Shown: positions 1 to 8,931, counted from the stretch's first letter. The stretch: 64,000 nucleotides of DNA from Ensifer sesbaniae (GCF_013283665.1 NZ_JABEKU010000001.1:2531494-2595493); one strand, 5' to 3'. Notes: generated by a model not told the origin, from the sequence alone. A program made the numbers and translations.

Positions 1-241
1 GGTTGACCTCCGCCTGCATGTCGCCATGGGTGGCGACTACCTGGCCCTCCTTCACGCCCACCATCACGCCGCAGCCCGTGCCGCAGAAGCGGCACGGCGC
101 CTTGGACCATTTGATCTCCAGCGCGCCAACACCGCCCGGCACCGGCTGGGCGGCCGCAGGCAGGGCAATGCCGGCCGTAGCGGCGGCGATGCCGGCCGCA
201 TGGGCCTTCAGAATGTCACGCCGCGTCAGTTCTCCGCTCAT
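1..241 (-). CDS. napA: Periplasmic nitrate reductase catalytic subunit NapA, N-terminal part (runs off the window)
   Basis: NapA is the molybdenum (bis-MGD) and 4Fe-4S subunit that reduces nitrate to nitrite in the periplasm. Only the first 80 codons are here. They begin [14 protein letters not shown], a Tat-type twin-arginine start, continue through a hydrophobic stretch ending in AAA-Q, and reach CRFCGTGC, which supplies the first cysteines of the 4Fe-4S site. The ATG overlaps the TGA of napD, the usual translational coupling in nap operons. The gene order napE-F-D-A matches rhizobial nap operons, where B and C would follow beyond the window edge. Identification is firm although the gene is partial. 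Confidence 0.95.
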   Translation of the reverse strand, partial: MSGELTRRDILKAHAAGIAAATAGIALPAAAQPVPGGVGALEIKWSKAPCRFCGTGCGVMVGVKEGQVVATHGDMQAEVN

Positions 242-522
242 GGCTCCTGCCCTTCCTCTTCCATTTCGACATGCTCGAAAACCATGTTGGCCGAGATCAC
301 GCCATCAAGCAGCGAGATCCTCGACAGGCATTCGCCGAGCGCGCCCGTACTTCCGCCTTCGATGACGACGACGATCTTGCCGCCGCCATGGCCATGGATT
401 TCGACGTTTTCCATTCCCTGAAGCGTCGCGATCACCGCCTCGGTGCTGTCAGGCATCGTGGCGACGACGACGCTCGATATGTGGTAGGGCGTGCCCGCCC
501 GTGCCGTCGGGGCCTCAGACAT
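238..522 (-). CDS. napD: NapA maturation chaperone NapD
   Basis: NapD is a small cytoplasmic ferredoxin-fold chaperone that binds the Tat signal peptide of NapA and holds back export until the cofactor is inserted. The 94-residue product has the family pattern: YHISSVVV near the N terminus, then [21 protein letters not shown], with the acidic C-terminal tail [10 protein letters not shown] chose the ATG at 522 because the longer upstream frame runs through napF. It overlaps the napF end by 8 nt and its TGA overlaps the napA ATG. Confidence 0.92.
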   Translation of the reverse strand: MSEAPTARAGTPYHISSVVVATMPDSTEAVIATLQGMENVEIHGHGGGKIVVVIEGGSTGALGECLSRISLLDGVISANMVFEHVEMEEEGQEP

Positions 523-1015
523 GAGCCACCTCCGCTTCCGGTGCCTTGACCGCGATCGCGCTGACCGGACAGCCGCCGAGGCAGGCGCCGCAGCCGGTGC
601 ATTTGGCCTCGTCGATCTCGGGCAGGAACGGCCCGCCGATGACAGGGCGAAAGCGGATGGCCTGCTCGGGACAGCTTTCGCCGCAGGACTGGCAGGCGAC
701 GTTGCGGCGTGCCAGGCACGTGTCGGTGATGGCGGCCACATGGGGGAAGCGCCGCACGTCCTTCTCGGCGAACACCGGCTCCGGACAGGCGTCCGCGCAG
801 GCGCCGCAGAAGGTGCATTCGCCGCGCGCGAAATCGATGAAAGGAAGGCCGTCGGCAAGACGGATTATGCCGGTGGGACATCGTTCAGTGCAGGCGCCGC
901 AGCCGGTGCAGGCACGAAGGCTCAGCTCCGAAACCCCCGGCGGCCGGATGCGGACCGGCTTCGGCGCAGCGCGGCCGGTAAAGAGTTCACGGCGGGAAAG
1001 AGGTTCGGCGCCCAT
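515..1015 (-). CDS. napF: Ferredoxin-type protein NapF
   Basis: NapF is a cytoplasmic iron-sulfur protein linked to NapA maturation or electron supply. The 166-residue product has four cysteine clusters of 4Fe-4S type: CTGCGACTERCP, CTFCGACADACPE, CQSCGESCPE and CTGCGACLGGCP. The N terminus contains the LSRRELFTG motif common to NapF. The ATG at 1015 is preceded by GAGGCGAG. A TTG at 1027 would add four residues and cannot be excluded. It lies directly downstream of napE and overlaps napD, so it is co-translated in the nap operon. Confidence 0.92.
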   Translation of the reverse strand: MGAEPLSRRELFTGRAAPKPVRIRPPGVSELSLRACTGCGACTERCPTGIIRLADGLPFIDFARGECTFCGACADACPEPVFAEKDVRRFPHVAAITDTCLARRNVACQSCGESCPEQAIRFRPVIGGPFLPEIDEAKCTGCGACLGGCPVSAIAVKAPEAEVAHV

Positions 1016-1023
1016 GGCTCGCC

Positions 1024-1212
1024 TCAATGCCCGGGCGGGCCCGGCGGGCCGAAGACGATCTGCAGCATCCAGACCAGGAAGCCGTAGCCGCCGACCACGC
1101 CGACGGCGACGATCGGCCAGATGCCGAAGGCGAGCACCAGGAAGGTGATGAGCTCCGCGCGCCGCGACCGTGGCCGGTTTTCAATCGGCTGCTGCTGAAC
1201 GATCTCTGACAT
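1024..1212 (-). CDS. napE: NapE, small membrane protein of the nitrate reductase operon
   Basis: The 62-residue product has a charged N terminus (MSEIVQQQPIENRPRSRR), one long hydrophobic segment of about 35 residues (ELITFLVLAFGIWPIVAVGV and beyond) and a Pro-Gly tail. This is the composition of NapE, an integral membrane protein of unknown biochemical role found first in many rhizobial nap operons. The ATG at 1212 was preferred over an upstream frame extension because it gives the family length. The next gene, napF, starts immediately downstream. Confidence 0.85.
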   Translation of the reverse strand: MSEIVQQQPIENRPRSRRAELITFLVLAFGIWPIVAVGVVGGYGFLVWMLQIVFGPPGPPGH

Positions 1213-1333
1213 TCCAGCGTCCCCCAACACAATCTGCGGTAAGATGCGTCACCCGAAATAAAAATCAATCCCATGACTTCCGGATGACACATCTGCGTCT
1301 TCCCGCAACGTAAATGCCGGGCAGGCGGGGACA

Positions 1334-1347
1334 TTGATCTGTGTCAA
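1334..1347. promoter_or_regulatory. FNR/FixK/NnrR-type box upstream of the nap operon
   Basis: TTGATCTGTGTCAA is a near-perfect TTGAT-N4-ATCAA dyad of the kind bound by Crp/FNR-family regulators (FixK, FnrN, NnrR). It lies 122 bp upstream of napE, so oxygen- or nitrogen-oxide-controlled transcription of nap is a reasonable inference. Which regulator acts cannot be told from the site. Confidence 0.75.
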
Positions 1348-1731
1348 ATTGACAAGACGCAAAAACAAGAAAAACGACGGCGATTTACGGATCAGGCTCC
1401 TTTTTTACTCGCTAGAATCGGTCGAGTTTACGATCCCAGTTCAATTTCCGCTCAAAAATCCGGCGATCCGGGCTCGATTGCGATTTCGGCGAAGGCTCGG
1501 GAGTCATCGCCGAACGCGGGCTTCGACGCGCCGCAACGCTTGCCGCCAGCCACCACCAGACCCTGCTCACCTGCAACCTATGGCTTTACATCTCTCCATG
1601 GATCAGCCGCGAAATCGCACGCGCTGAGGTGCGTCAGCGCAGGAACGCTGCTGAACGGCGCAAGACGACAAAGCTCGGGGACGGGTCCAGCGTCGCATCA
1701 GGTTTGTCGACTGATGCCTGCCTGGTCCGAT
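1348..1731. other. Intergenic stretch without a supported gene
   Basis: This lies between the nap promoter and the end of the MFS gene. Short open frames are present, but none has a convincing ribosome site, codon pattern or recognisable family. I see no hairpin strong enough to call a terminator. Confidence 0.5.
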
Positions 1732-3192
1732 TTAAGCTCGCGATGAGCCATCACGTCCCATCTTGGGGCCCTCTCGTCGTTTTGCCAGCTTGCCGCCTGC
1801 CACGCCAATCGCAAGCGCGACGACGGTCAGCACACCCGCGACCGCGAAGGTGACCTGCATGCCCGTCGCGACCGCCGCGGGCGCGGCCGTGGCGATATCG
1901 GCGGCAGCCGTCGCCGAGGCAAAAACCGCCCCCATCACCGAGGCGCCGGTGACGAGACCGAGGTTGCGCGAAAGGTTCAGCAGGCCCGAAACGACGCCGC
2001 GCCGGTCGGCTGCGACATCGGTCATGACGGCCGTGTTGTTGGCCGCCTGGAAGAGCTGATAGCCGGGCGTCAGCAGCGCGATCGCCGCGATATAGCCCGC
2101 GACGCCGGCCAAGCCAGGCAGAACGGCCAGCGCAAGGCAGCCAGCCGTCATTGCCACGAGACCCGCAACGACAATTGCGGCCGCCCCCAGCCGATCGACG
2201 ATCCGGCCGGCGACCACGCCGCCGAAGGCCGAGATGACCGGGCCTATCGACATGACCAGCCCGACCAGCGCCGCATCGAGCCCGAGCCCGCGGGAGAGAT
2301 AGAAGGGCCCGACCACCAGCGTCGCCATCATGACCGTCGAGACCAGCGCGTTGGTCGCAAGGCCGGCGTTCAAGCCCGGATCGCGAAACATCGAAAGCCG
2401 GATCAGGGGCGAGGTTACCCTTGCCTCGACCAGCAGGAAGAGCCCAAGCCCGAGAGCGGCGGCCGCAAGCAGCGCGATGTTGAGCATGCCGAAACTGCCG
2501 CGCCCCATGGTCATCGCCAGCGCATAGGCGCCGAGCGAAAGCGCCAGCAACAGCGTGCCCGGCACATCGAACCGGGCGGGCGCCCTGCCCTCGGCCTTCC
2601 GGTCCGCAGGCAGGTGCCGATGGGCGAGAAAGAGCACCGCAAGCCCGAGCGGCACGTTGACGAGAAAGATCGCCCGCCAGCCCGGGCCGGCAATCAGCGC
2701 GCCGCCGAGCGAAGGCCCGAGCGCGGTGCCGACCGCCGACATGGTGCCGAGTAGCCCCATGGCGCTGCCGGTCCTCGCCTTCGGCACCGCCTCGCCGACA
2801 AAGGCCATGGTCAGCGCCATCATGATTGCCGCGCCAATGCCCTGCACCGCCCGCGCCGCGATCAGCAGCGCAAAGCCCGGCGTGAGGCCGCAGATGACCG
2901 AGGCGGCGGTGAAGAGCGCAATGCCGGCAACGAGCAGCCGCCGGCGGCCGACGATGTCGCCGAGCCGCCCGACGCTGACGATCAACGTGGTGATCGCCAG
3001 CAGATAGGCAAGCACCACCCACTGCACCGCCTGAAAGGACGCACCGAAGGCGTCGGCCAGCGCCGGCAGCGCGACATTGGCGCTGCTGGTGCCGAGCGAG
3101 GAAAGCAGCATGGAAAGCGAGAGGCTGGCGAGCACCCAGCGAAGGGAGGGCGCCGGAGCGGCCGGGGCCATCGCCGTGTCTGTCGCGGTCAT
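1732..3192 (-). CDS. MFS drug efflux transporter, DHA2 (14-TMS, EmrB/QacA) type
   Basis: This is a proton-driven inner membrane exporter of about 486 residues with 14 predicted membrane segments. The motif LGDIVGRRRLLVAG between TM2 and TM3 is MFS motif A, and the TM5 region LGPSLGGALI resembles the antiporter motif C. The DHA2 subfamily exports drugs, dyes or small organics, and the substrate cannot be read from sequence. The ATG at 3192 is preceded by a strong GGGAGGT ribosome site, so the longer upstream frame is not used. It is transcribed divergently from a LysR regulator, which probably controls it. Confidence 0.85.
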   Translation of the reverse strand: MTATDTAMAPAAPAPSLRWVLASLSLSMLLSSLGTSSANVALPALADAFGASFQAVQWVVLAYLLAITTLIVSVGRLGDIVGRRRLLVAGIALFTAASVICGLTPGFALLIAARAVQGIGAAIMMALTMAFVGEAVPKARTGSAMGLLGTMSAVGTALGPSLGGALIAGPGWRAIFLVNVPLGLAVLFLAHRHLPADRKAEGRAPARFDVPGTLLLALSLGAYALAMTMGRGSFGMLNIALLAAAALGLGLFLLVEARVTSPLIRLSMFRDPGLNAGLATNALVSTVMMATLVVGPFYLSRGLGLDAALVGLVMSIGPVISAFGGVVAGRIVDRLGAAAIVVAGLVAMTAGCLALAVLPGLAGVAGYIAAIALLTPGYQLFQAANNTAVMTDVAADRRGVVSGLLNLSRNLGLVTGASVMGAVFASATAAADIATAAPAAVATGMQVTFAVAGVLTVVALAIGVAGGKLAKRREGPKMGRDGSSRA

Positions 3193-3502
3193 CGGCCACC
3201 TCCCGCGCGCAAGGCGTCGCGACGCGCAAATCCCGCACAGGAAATCACGGAAAAACAAACGGATAGAGCGACTTCGTGACTCTGTTTGTGCGGCAATCTC
3301 CTGCCATCGGACCGGGAGATCAGGGACATCGAAAAACGGCCAAGGGGCACGAGCGCCAGCCGGCGTATGAGCATCGGGAAACCCTCCAAAATCGGTTTCC
3401 CGCGAACCTAGTGTCTCGACGTATGGGGCGGAAGACGCAGCATTTGCACTTCATTCGTGCGTTTGACGCCACATCACGATCGAACTCGTGTTATGAGAGG
3501 CG
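3193..3502. promoter_or_regulatory. Divergent MFS/LysR promoter region
   Basis: This 310-bp gap separates the two divergent genes and should contain both promoters. A weak LysR-like dyad, GCAC-N7-GTGC, lies at 3446-3460, about 43 bp ahead of the regulator start. The site assignment is inference. Confidence 0.4.
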
Positions 3503-4411
3503 ATGACCAGACCCGACCTCAACCTGCTCGTGACCCTCGATGTGCTGCTTTCGGAAGGCAGCGTCGCCCGCGCCGCGAGGCGCCTGCAACTCAGCCCCTC
3601 CGCCATGAGCCGGGCGCTGGCGCGGCTGCGCGAGGCGACCGGCGATCCCTTGCTCGTGCGCGCCGGCCGCGGCCTCGTGCCCACGCCGCGCGCGCTGGAG
3701 CTTCGCGGCCGTGTCGGCCCGCTGGTTGACGCGGCCGAAGCCTGCCTCCGCCCGGCCGAAAGCCTCAACCTGAAGACGCTCACCCGCACCTTTACGCTGA
3801 GGAACCGCGAGGGCTTCGTCGAGAATTTCGGCCCTGATCTGATTGCCCGCGTCAATGCGGAAGCGCCCGGCGTGCGCCTTCGCTTCGTGCAGAAGCTCGA
3901 CCGGGAAAGCAGCCCTCTGCGCGAAGGCGGCGTCGACCTCGAAACCGGCGTCGTCGGCGAAGCGACCGGCCCGGAGCTTCGCGCCCAGGCCCTCTTCCAC
4001 GACCGCTTCGTCGGCGTCGTCCGCTCCGGCCATCCGCTGGCCAATGGCGAGATCACGCCCGCCCGCTACGCTGGAGCCCGCCACATCCACGTCTCCCGCC
4101 GCGGCAACGACACCGGCCCGGTCGACGCGGCCCTTCACGCCCTCGGGCTCGAGCGCGACATCGCCGCATCCGTCGGCAGCTTCTCCGAAGCCCTGGCGCT
4201 TGCCCGCGCCACGGATCTGATCGCCAGCGTGCCCGAACGCTACACCGGAACGCTCCGCGCAAACCTCTTCACCTTCCCGCTGCCGGTCTCTCTGCCCGAA
4301 ATCACCATCTCGCTGCTCTGGCACCCCCGCCTGGATGCGGATCCGGCGCATCGGTGGTTGCGCGGCTGTGTGAGGGAGGTGTGTGGGAGCGGCGCGCGTT
4401 CGGCGTCTTAA
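3503..4411 (+). CDS. LysR-family transcriptional regulator
   Basis: This 302-residue protein has the standard LysR layout. The N-terminal winged HTH begins PDLNLLVTLDVLLSEGSVAR and continues with LSPSAMSRALARLREATGDPLLVR. A substrate-binding domain of about 200 residues follows (FVGVVRSGHPLA, VPERYTG). NodD/PcpR-like members of this subgroup have the N-terminal DLNLL pattern. It is divergent from the MFS exporter, so it probably senses a compound exported by it and regulates both genes from the shared gap. The effector is unknown. Confidence 0.85.
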   Translation: MTRPDLNLLVTLDVLLSEGSVARAARRLQLSPSAMSRALARLREATGDPLLVRAGRGLVPTPRALELRGRVGPLVDAAEACLRPAESLNLKTLTRTFTLRNREGFVENFGPDLIARVNAEAPGVRLRFVQKLDRESSPLREGGVDLETGVVGEATGPELRAQALFHDRFVGVVRSGHPLANGEITPARYAGARHIHVSRRGNDTGPVDAALHALGLERDIAASVGSFSEALALARATDLIASVPERYTGTLRANLFTFPLPVSLPEITISLLWHPRLDADPAHRWLRGCVREVCGSGARSAS

Positions 4412-4429
4412 ATTAGGCCCCCCATTACC

Positions 4430-5488
4430 TCACGCGCGCTCCGAAACGGCATTCCTGGCGACGGCTGGCGCTGCCTCGTACCAGCCCTTGGATCTGTTCA
4501 CGATCCAGACGACCGACAGCATCACCGGCACCTCGATCAACACTCCGACGACGGTGGCGAGCGCTGCGCCCGACTGGAAGCCGAAAAGACTGATGGCGGC
4601 GGCAACGGCAAGCTCGAAGAAGTTCGAGGCGCCGATGAGAGCCGAGGGACCGGCGACGCAATGTTTCTCGCCCGACAGGCGATTGAGCAGATAGGCGAGC
4701 CCGGCGTTGAAATAGACCTGCACGAGGATCGGCGCCGCCAGAAGAGCAATGATCGTCGGCTGCGCGATGATCTGTTCGCCCTGAAACCCGAACAGCAGCA
4801 CCAGCGTTGCCAGCAGGGCGACCAATGAGGCCGGCTGAACCTTCGCCAGGAAGCGATCGAGCGCCGCGGACGAAGCGTTCGCCAGGAGACGCTTGCGAAG
4901 CACCTGCGCGATGATGACGGGAACGACAATGTAGAGGGCGACCGACAGCACCAAAGTTGCCCATGGCACGGTGATCGCGGAGAGCCCGAGCAGAAGCCCG
5001 ACGATGGGCGCGAAGGCGACGATCATGATCGCGTCGTTGAGCGCCACCTGGGAGAGCGTGAACAGCGGTTCGCCCTTCGTCAGGTTCGACCACACGAATA
5101 CCATCGCCGTACAGGGCGCTGCGGCGAGGATGATGAGGCCGGCTATGTAGGAATCGATCTGATCGGCCGGCAGCAGCGGCCGGAAGAGCCAGCCGACGAA
5201 CAGCCAGCCGAGCAGCGCCATCGAAAACGGCTTGACCGCCCAGTTGATGAGAAGCGTCACGCCGATGCCGCGCCAATGGCTTCCGACATTGGAAAGCGAC
5301 CGGAAGTCGATCTTCACCAGCATGGGAATGATCATCAGCCAGATGAGGATGGCGACCGGTATGTTGACCTTGGCGATCTCGGCAGCGCCAATCGCCTGAA
5401 ACACACCAGGCATGAGGTGGCCGAGCGCTATGCCCGCCACGATGCAGATCGTGACCCAGAGGGTCAGGTATCGCTCGAACGCCGACAT
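4430..5488 (-). CDS. acr3: Arsenite efflux permease, ACR3 family
   Basis: This 352-residue, ten-helix membrane protein exports As(III) driven by the proton gradient. Family marks include the conserved cysteine in LAAAPCTAMVFVWSNL (C126), the segment VNIPVAILIWLMIIPMLVKID and GASNFFELAVA. It is the last gene of arsR-arsC-acr3, and its ATG overlaps the arsC TGA by one base, so the two are translationally coupled. Expression should be released by ArsR when As(III) is bound. It is sometimes annotated arsB in rhizobia, but the sequence is ACR3, not the ArsB/NhaD fold. Confidence 0.95.
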   Translation of the reverse strand: MSAFERYLTLWVTICIVAGIALGHLMPGVFQAIGAAEIAKVNIPVAILIWLMIIPMLVKIDFRSLSNVGSHWRGIGVTLLINWAVKPFSMALLGWLFVGWLFRPLLPADQIDSYIAGLIILAAAPCTAMVFVWSNLTKGEPLFTLSQVALNDAIMIVAFAPIVGLLLGLSAITVPWATLVLSVALYIVVPVIIAQVLRKRLLANASSAALDRFLAKVQPASLVALLATLVLLFGFQGEQIIAQPTIIALLAAPILVQVYFNAGLAYLLNRLSGEKHCVAGPSALIGASNFFELAVAAAISLFGFQSGAALATVVGVLIEVPVMLSVVWIVNRSKGWYEAAPAVARNAVSERA

Positions 5489-6009
5489 CACGAAGCCCTC
5501 CGCTCGGTCGCGCCTTCCATGCCGCCGATCTCGCGCAGATGGCGCTCCAGCACCATGCGGTCGATCGATGCCAGCGGCAGGTTGACGAAGGCCGTGATGC
5601 GGTTCTTCAGGAACTTCGCGGCCTCGGCAAAGGCCCGCTGGATCTCGCCCTCGCTTCCTTCGACGGCGGCCGGATCCTCGATGCCCCAATGGGCCGTCAT
5701 CGGATGACCGATCCACACCGGACAGGCCTCCCCGGCAGCGCTGTCGCAGACCGTGAAGATGAAATCCATCTGCGGGGCGCCGGCGCCGGAGAACACGTCC
5801 CAGCTCTTCGAGGACAATCCGTCCGTCGGATAGCCGAGCGCTTCGAGCTCCCGGATCGCGTGCGGGTTCACCTGCCCCTTCGGCTGGCTGCCGGCAGAAT
5901 AGGCGCGAAAGCGACCCTTCCCCTCCTTGTTGAGGATGGCTTCGCCGAGAATGGAGCGGGCGGAATTGCCCGTGCACAGGAAGAGCACGTTGTAGATGCG
6001 GTCAGACAT
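5488..6009 (-). CDS. arsC: Arsenate reductase ArsC, low-molecular-weight phosphatase type
   Basis: ArsC reduces arsenate to arsenite for export by the adjacent ACR3 pump. The 173-residue protein has the LMW-PTP P-loop CTGNSAR (C12-R18). Further cysteines at C88 (FTVCDS) and C96 (EACPVW) fit the cysteine relay of thioredoxin-coupled enzymes, and HWGIEDPA carries the general acid Asp. It is about 35 residues longer than the Staphylococcus/Bacillus enzyme, with a basic C-terminal extension. It lies between arsR and acr3 in one operon. Confidence 0.93.
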   Translation of the reverse strand: MSDRIYNVLFLCTGNSARSILGEAILNKEGKGRFRAYSAGSQPKGQVNPHAIRELEALGYPTDGLSSKSWDVFSGAGAPQMDFIFTVCDSAAGEACPVWIGHPMTAHWGIEDPAAVEGSEGEIQRAFAEAAKFLKNRITAFVNLPLASIDRMVLERHLREIGGMEGATERRAS

Positions 6010-6112
6010 GGCGGTTTGTCCCGTTAATGCGAGGGGTCCAGGAGAAGGAGTTCATCGGGTGCGGACGGCGGGCGAAAGAACGACCGGACGGCTGCCTGCT
6101 TTCGCCGATCGG

Positions 6113-6463
6113 TCATGCCTTCGCTCCCGCCGGTGCGCAGCACGACGCCGCAGCGACGGCGGGGGCGCAGATCTCGGGATGGCCGCCGCAGCAGTCCTCC
6201 ATCAGGAAGCGGACCAGCCCGCCAAGCGCGTCATAGCCGGCCCGGTAGATGATCGAGCGGGATTCGCGTTGCTGCGTGATCAGCCCCGCTCTCTCCAGTT
6301 CCTTGAGATGAAAGGAGATATTCGAGGGCGATACCTCCACCCTTTCCGCCAGCGCCCCCGCCGCCATCCCGTCCGCGCCGGCGACGACGAGCAGGCGGAC
6401 GATCTGAAGGCGGGTCTCCTGGGAAAGCGCTGCGAAGGCAGCGAGGGCTTGACGCTCATCCAT
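6113..6463 (-). CDS. arsR: ArsR-family arsenic-responsive repressor
   Basis: This 116-residue winged-HTH repressor has recognition helix SPSNISFHLKELERAGLI. There is no CxC pair in the DNA-binding helix. Instead C91, C92 and C99 (EDCCGGHPEIC) near the C terminus match the C-terminal As(III) site described for the Acidithiobacillus-type ArsR, with a further CC pair at 108-109. It should repress both its own operon and the divergent DUF6428 gene from the 42-bp gap that contains TTTCAA/TTGAAA half sites. Confidence 0.92.
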   Translation of the reverse strand: MDERQALAAFAALSQETRLQIVRLLVVAGADGMAAGALAERVEVSPSNISFHLKELERAGLITQQRESRSIIYRAGYDALGGLVRFLMEDCCGGHPEICAPAVAAASCCAPAGAKA

Positions 6464-6464
6464 A

Positions 6465-6490
6465 TTTCAATAATCCTTGAATAGTTGAAA
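6465..6490. promoter_or_regulatory. Candidate ArsR operator between arsR and the DUF6428 gene
   Basis: TTTCAA (6465-6470) and TTGAAA (6485-6490) form an inverted repeat with 14 bp between, and a further TTGAA lies inside. The dyad fills the 42-bp gap between two divergent start codons, the place expected for an ArsR operator. Binding itself is inferred. Confidence 0.55.
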
Positions 6491-6505
6491 TGAGGATTAG
6501 CCCAA

Positions 6506-7027
6506 ATGAATGCTCTCGACAAGTCCAAAATCGGCGACCACGACCTCAGCCTCGCCGACTTCATCAGCGCGCTCGGGACCGCCCGGGATCTGCCGCTGGT
6601 GTTTCACTACGACGGCCATGCGGTGAGATCCGGCTACCACGTCACGGAGGTCAAGGCCGGCCAGTTCTCGGCCCTCGATTGCGGCGCCAATCCGGAGGCC
6701 TGGTCCGAGATCTTCGTGCAGCTATGGGACGTCGAGGAAGCCGGCCGAACGCATCTTTCCGCCGGAAAATTCTCGGCCATCGTCCGCAAGGTCTCCGAAC
6801 ACGTTCGCCTCGACGTCACCGCCCGCCTGACCTTCGAGGTCAGCGACGGCGTGCGCCCGATGCAGCTCTACTGCGCCGGTGCCCCCGTATTGAAGGATGG
6901 CGGTATCCACGTCCACCTGCAGCCGCGACCGGCAAGCTGCAAGCCGCGCGACCGCTGGTTGGCCGAAGCCGCCCCGGCTCAGGCCTGCTGCGGCCCCAAG
7001 GAGAACGCTGGCGGCTGCTGCCCGTAG
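6506..7027 (+). CDS. DUF6428-family protein with Cys-rich tail, divergent from arsR
   Basis: This is a 173-residue soluble protein that I recognise as the DUF6428 type commonly found beside arsR in rhizobia. Its function is not established. The body has two beta-rich halves (LVFHYDGHAVRSGYHVTEVK; LDVTARLTFEVSDG). The C terminus ends ACCGPKENAGGCCP, with two CC pairs that echo the CC pairs of the neighbouring ArsR and could bind arsenite. Position and the shared operator suggest arsenic-induced expression. A role as As(III) buffer or chaperone is only inference. Confidence 0.75.
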   Translation: MNALDKSKIGDHDLSLADFISALGTARDLPLVFHYDGHAVRSGYHVTEVKAGQFSALDCGANPEAWSEIFVQLWDVEEAGRTHLSAGKFSAIVRKVSEHVRLDVTARLTFEVSDGVRPMQLYCAGAPVLKDGGIHVHLQPRPASCKPRDRWLAEAAPAQACCGPKENAGGCCP

Positions 7028-7061
7028 AGCAAATTTTCGGGGTCGATCGAGGCTCGCCTTT

Positions 7062-8795
7062 TCACCCCGCCCCCGCCTTGGTGAGCCCCTCGCGCAAATG
7101 CTGCGCATCGCTCTCCTGCGCGTAGTGCAGCGTGCCGAGAAAAGCCCCGATCTCGAACGAGGGGTTGAGCGCCCGCACCTTCTCCATGTGCGCGCCGGCC
7201 GCGATCGTGTCGCCGAGCCAGCCATAGCAGGCGGCGATGAAGGCGTGCTGGGTCTCGTCCATGCTGGAGAGATGCATGAAGGCTTCTATCGCCTCGCCAT
7301 ACTGGCGGGCGGCGAAATGGGCCTTGCCGAGATGGCTCCAGAAGCGTTCCGGGTGGTGCGGGTTGAGCCGCATCGCCTTGCGGATCCATTCCACCCCCTC
7401 CTCCGGCCGGCCGAGCCAGGTCAGCAATTCGCCCTGCTGCACCACCACCAGGTCGTAATTCGGGTTGAGGAAGAGCGCCCGCTCCTGGTGGTAGCGCGCC
7501 GTCGTCAGCGCATTGTTGTTGACGTTGACCGCCGCGAGGATGCGGTGCACGTCGGCGTCGTTATCGTCGAGCGCGAGCGCCCGTTCGAGCTCGTCATTGA
7601 TCTCGGCCCAGGTCGCCTCCTTGTCGGCGCACCAGCCATAGACCCAGGCCTGGCCGAGGATGCAGGCGCGCCAGGCGTGGGCATGGGCATAGCCGGGGTC
7701 GAGCGAGACGGCCCGGTCGATCAGCGATTGCGCCTGCTCGTTATCGGCGGCGCTGCCGCGGTGGTGCAGCACCTTGGCGGCAAGCGCGCATTCATAGGCC
7801 GCCATGTTCGCCGGCTTCGTGCGGGAGAGCTGGTCGCGCTGGGCGGCCTCCAGGCGCCCGGGCACGGTGGCGGCGATCGCCGCCGTCACCTCGTCCTGAA
7901 TGGCGAAGATGTCGTCGAGCTGCCGGTCGTATTTGTCGGCCCAGATATGGGCATCGCTCTGCGCGTCGATGAGCTGCACGGTGACGCGCACCCGCTCGCC
8001 GATCTTGCGCACGCTGCCTTCCACCAGATATTGCGCCCCGAGGCTGGCTGCCACCTCGCGCGCGTTCACCGGCTGGTTCTTGTAGACAAAGGAGGAGTTG
8101 CGCGAGATGACGAAGAGCTCATGCCGGCGCGACAGCTCGGTGATGATATCCTCGGTCAGGCCGTCGGCGAAAAACTCCTGGTCCGGATCGCCGCTCATAT
8201 TGTCGAAGGGCAGCACGACGATCGTCGGCTTGCAGACGCCCTTTTTCGCCGTATCACCCGCTGCAGCCGGCAAACCTGCCCCTTCGAGCCCGACGCGATA
8301 GAGGTGCACCGGGCGGCTGATGTTCTTCAAGATCTTCTCGCCGAGATCGTCGATCGGCAGTTCCAGCCGGTCGGCGACTTGCGTTGCCACCGCCGCGGTG
8401 ACGCAGATGCCGCCGACCTCGGCCAGTTGCTCGGCGCGCGCGGCGATATTGACCCCGTCGCCAAAGATGTCGTCGTCCTCGAAGATGATGTCGCCGAGAT
8501 TGATGCCGATGCGGAATTCGATCCGCCGGTCCTCCGGCACGTCGCTGTTGCGCCGCTTCATGCGGCTCTGGATCTCGACCGCGCATTTGACCGCATCGGT
8601 CACGCTCTGGAACTCGACCAGCAACCCGTCGCCGGTGGTCTTGATCAGCCGCCCCTTGTTCTTGGCGATCGCGGGATCGATGAGCTCGATGCGGTGGGTT
8701 CTCAGCCGCGCAAGCGTGCCCGCTTCGTCGGCTTCCATCAGCCGACTATAGCCGGCCATATCGGCCGCCAGCACTGCGGCGAGTCTCTGCTCCAT
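7062..8795 (-). CDS. Class III adenylate/guanylate cyclase fused to TolB-like and TPR domains
   Basis: This 577-residue protein starts with the rhizobial cyclase signature RLAAVLAADMAGYSRLM, where the Asp binds metal. The second metal region follows (KTTGDGLLVEF), then GINLGDIIFEDDDIFGDGVN. From about residue 185 there is a TolB/FlgO-like domain (IVVLPFDNMSGDPDQEFFAD and GARYLVEGS-type strands), and the C-terminal half has TPR helices. No transmembrane segment is seen. It should make cAMP in response to an unknown input, and rhizobia carry many such paralogues. The ATG at 8795 was preferred because homologues start MERRLAA. Confidence 0.85.
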   Translation of the reverse strand: MEQRLAAVLAADMAGYSRLMEADEAGTLARLRTHRIELIDPAIAKNKGRLIKTTGDGLLVEFQSVTDAVKCAVEIQSRMKRRNSDVPEDRRIEFRIGINLGDIIFEDDDIFGDGVNIAARAEQLAEVGGICVTAAVATQVADRLELPIDDLGEKILKNISRPVHLYRVGLEGAGLPAAAGDTAKKGVCKPTIVVLPFDNMSGDPDQEFFADGLTEDIITELSRRHELFVISRNSSFVYKNQPVNAREVAASLGAQYLVEGSVRKIGERVRVTVQLIDAQSDAHIWADKYDRQLDDIFAIQDEVTAAIAATVPGRLEAAQRDQLSRTKPANMAAYECALAAKVLHHRGSAADNEQAQSLIDRAVSLDPGYAHAHAWRACILGQAWVYGWCADKEATWAEINDELERALALDDNDADVHRILAAVNVNNNALTTARYHQERALFLNPNYDLVVVQQGELLTWLGRPEEGVEWIRKAMRLNPHHPERFWSHLGKAHFAARQYGEAIEAFMHLSSMDETQHAFIAACYGWLGDTIAAGAHMEKVRALNPSFEIGAFLGTLHYAQESDAQHLREGLTKAGAG

Positions 8796-8931
8796 GGGCT
8801 TGCCATACGATAAAAGAGCGGCCGATTCCGGACCAGGAGGTTCCCGGTGCAATACTATCGCACGCCGAGGGGATCGCCTACCTAAATTAGAGAGCTCTGC
8901 TTTTCGATCACCGCACCAACGGCAAGGTCGC

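Noticed and set aside
6897..8813. 638-codon plus-strand open frame
   Set aside because: It is antisense to the cyclase-TPR gene, which has clear domains. Long antisense frames are normal in GC-rich DNA.
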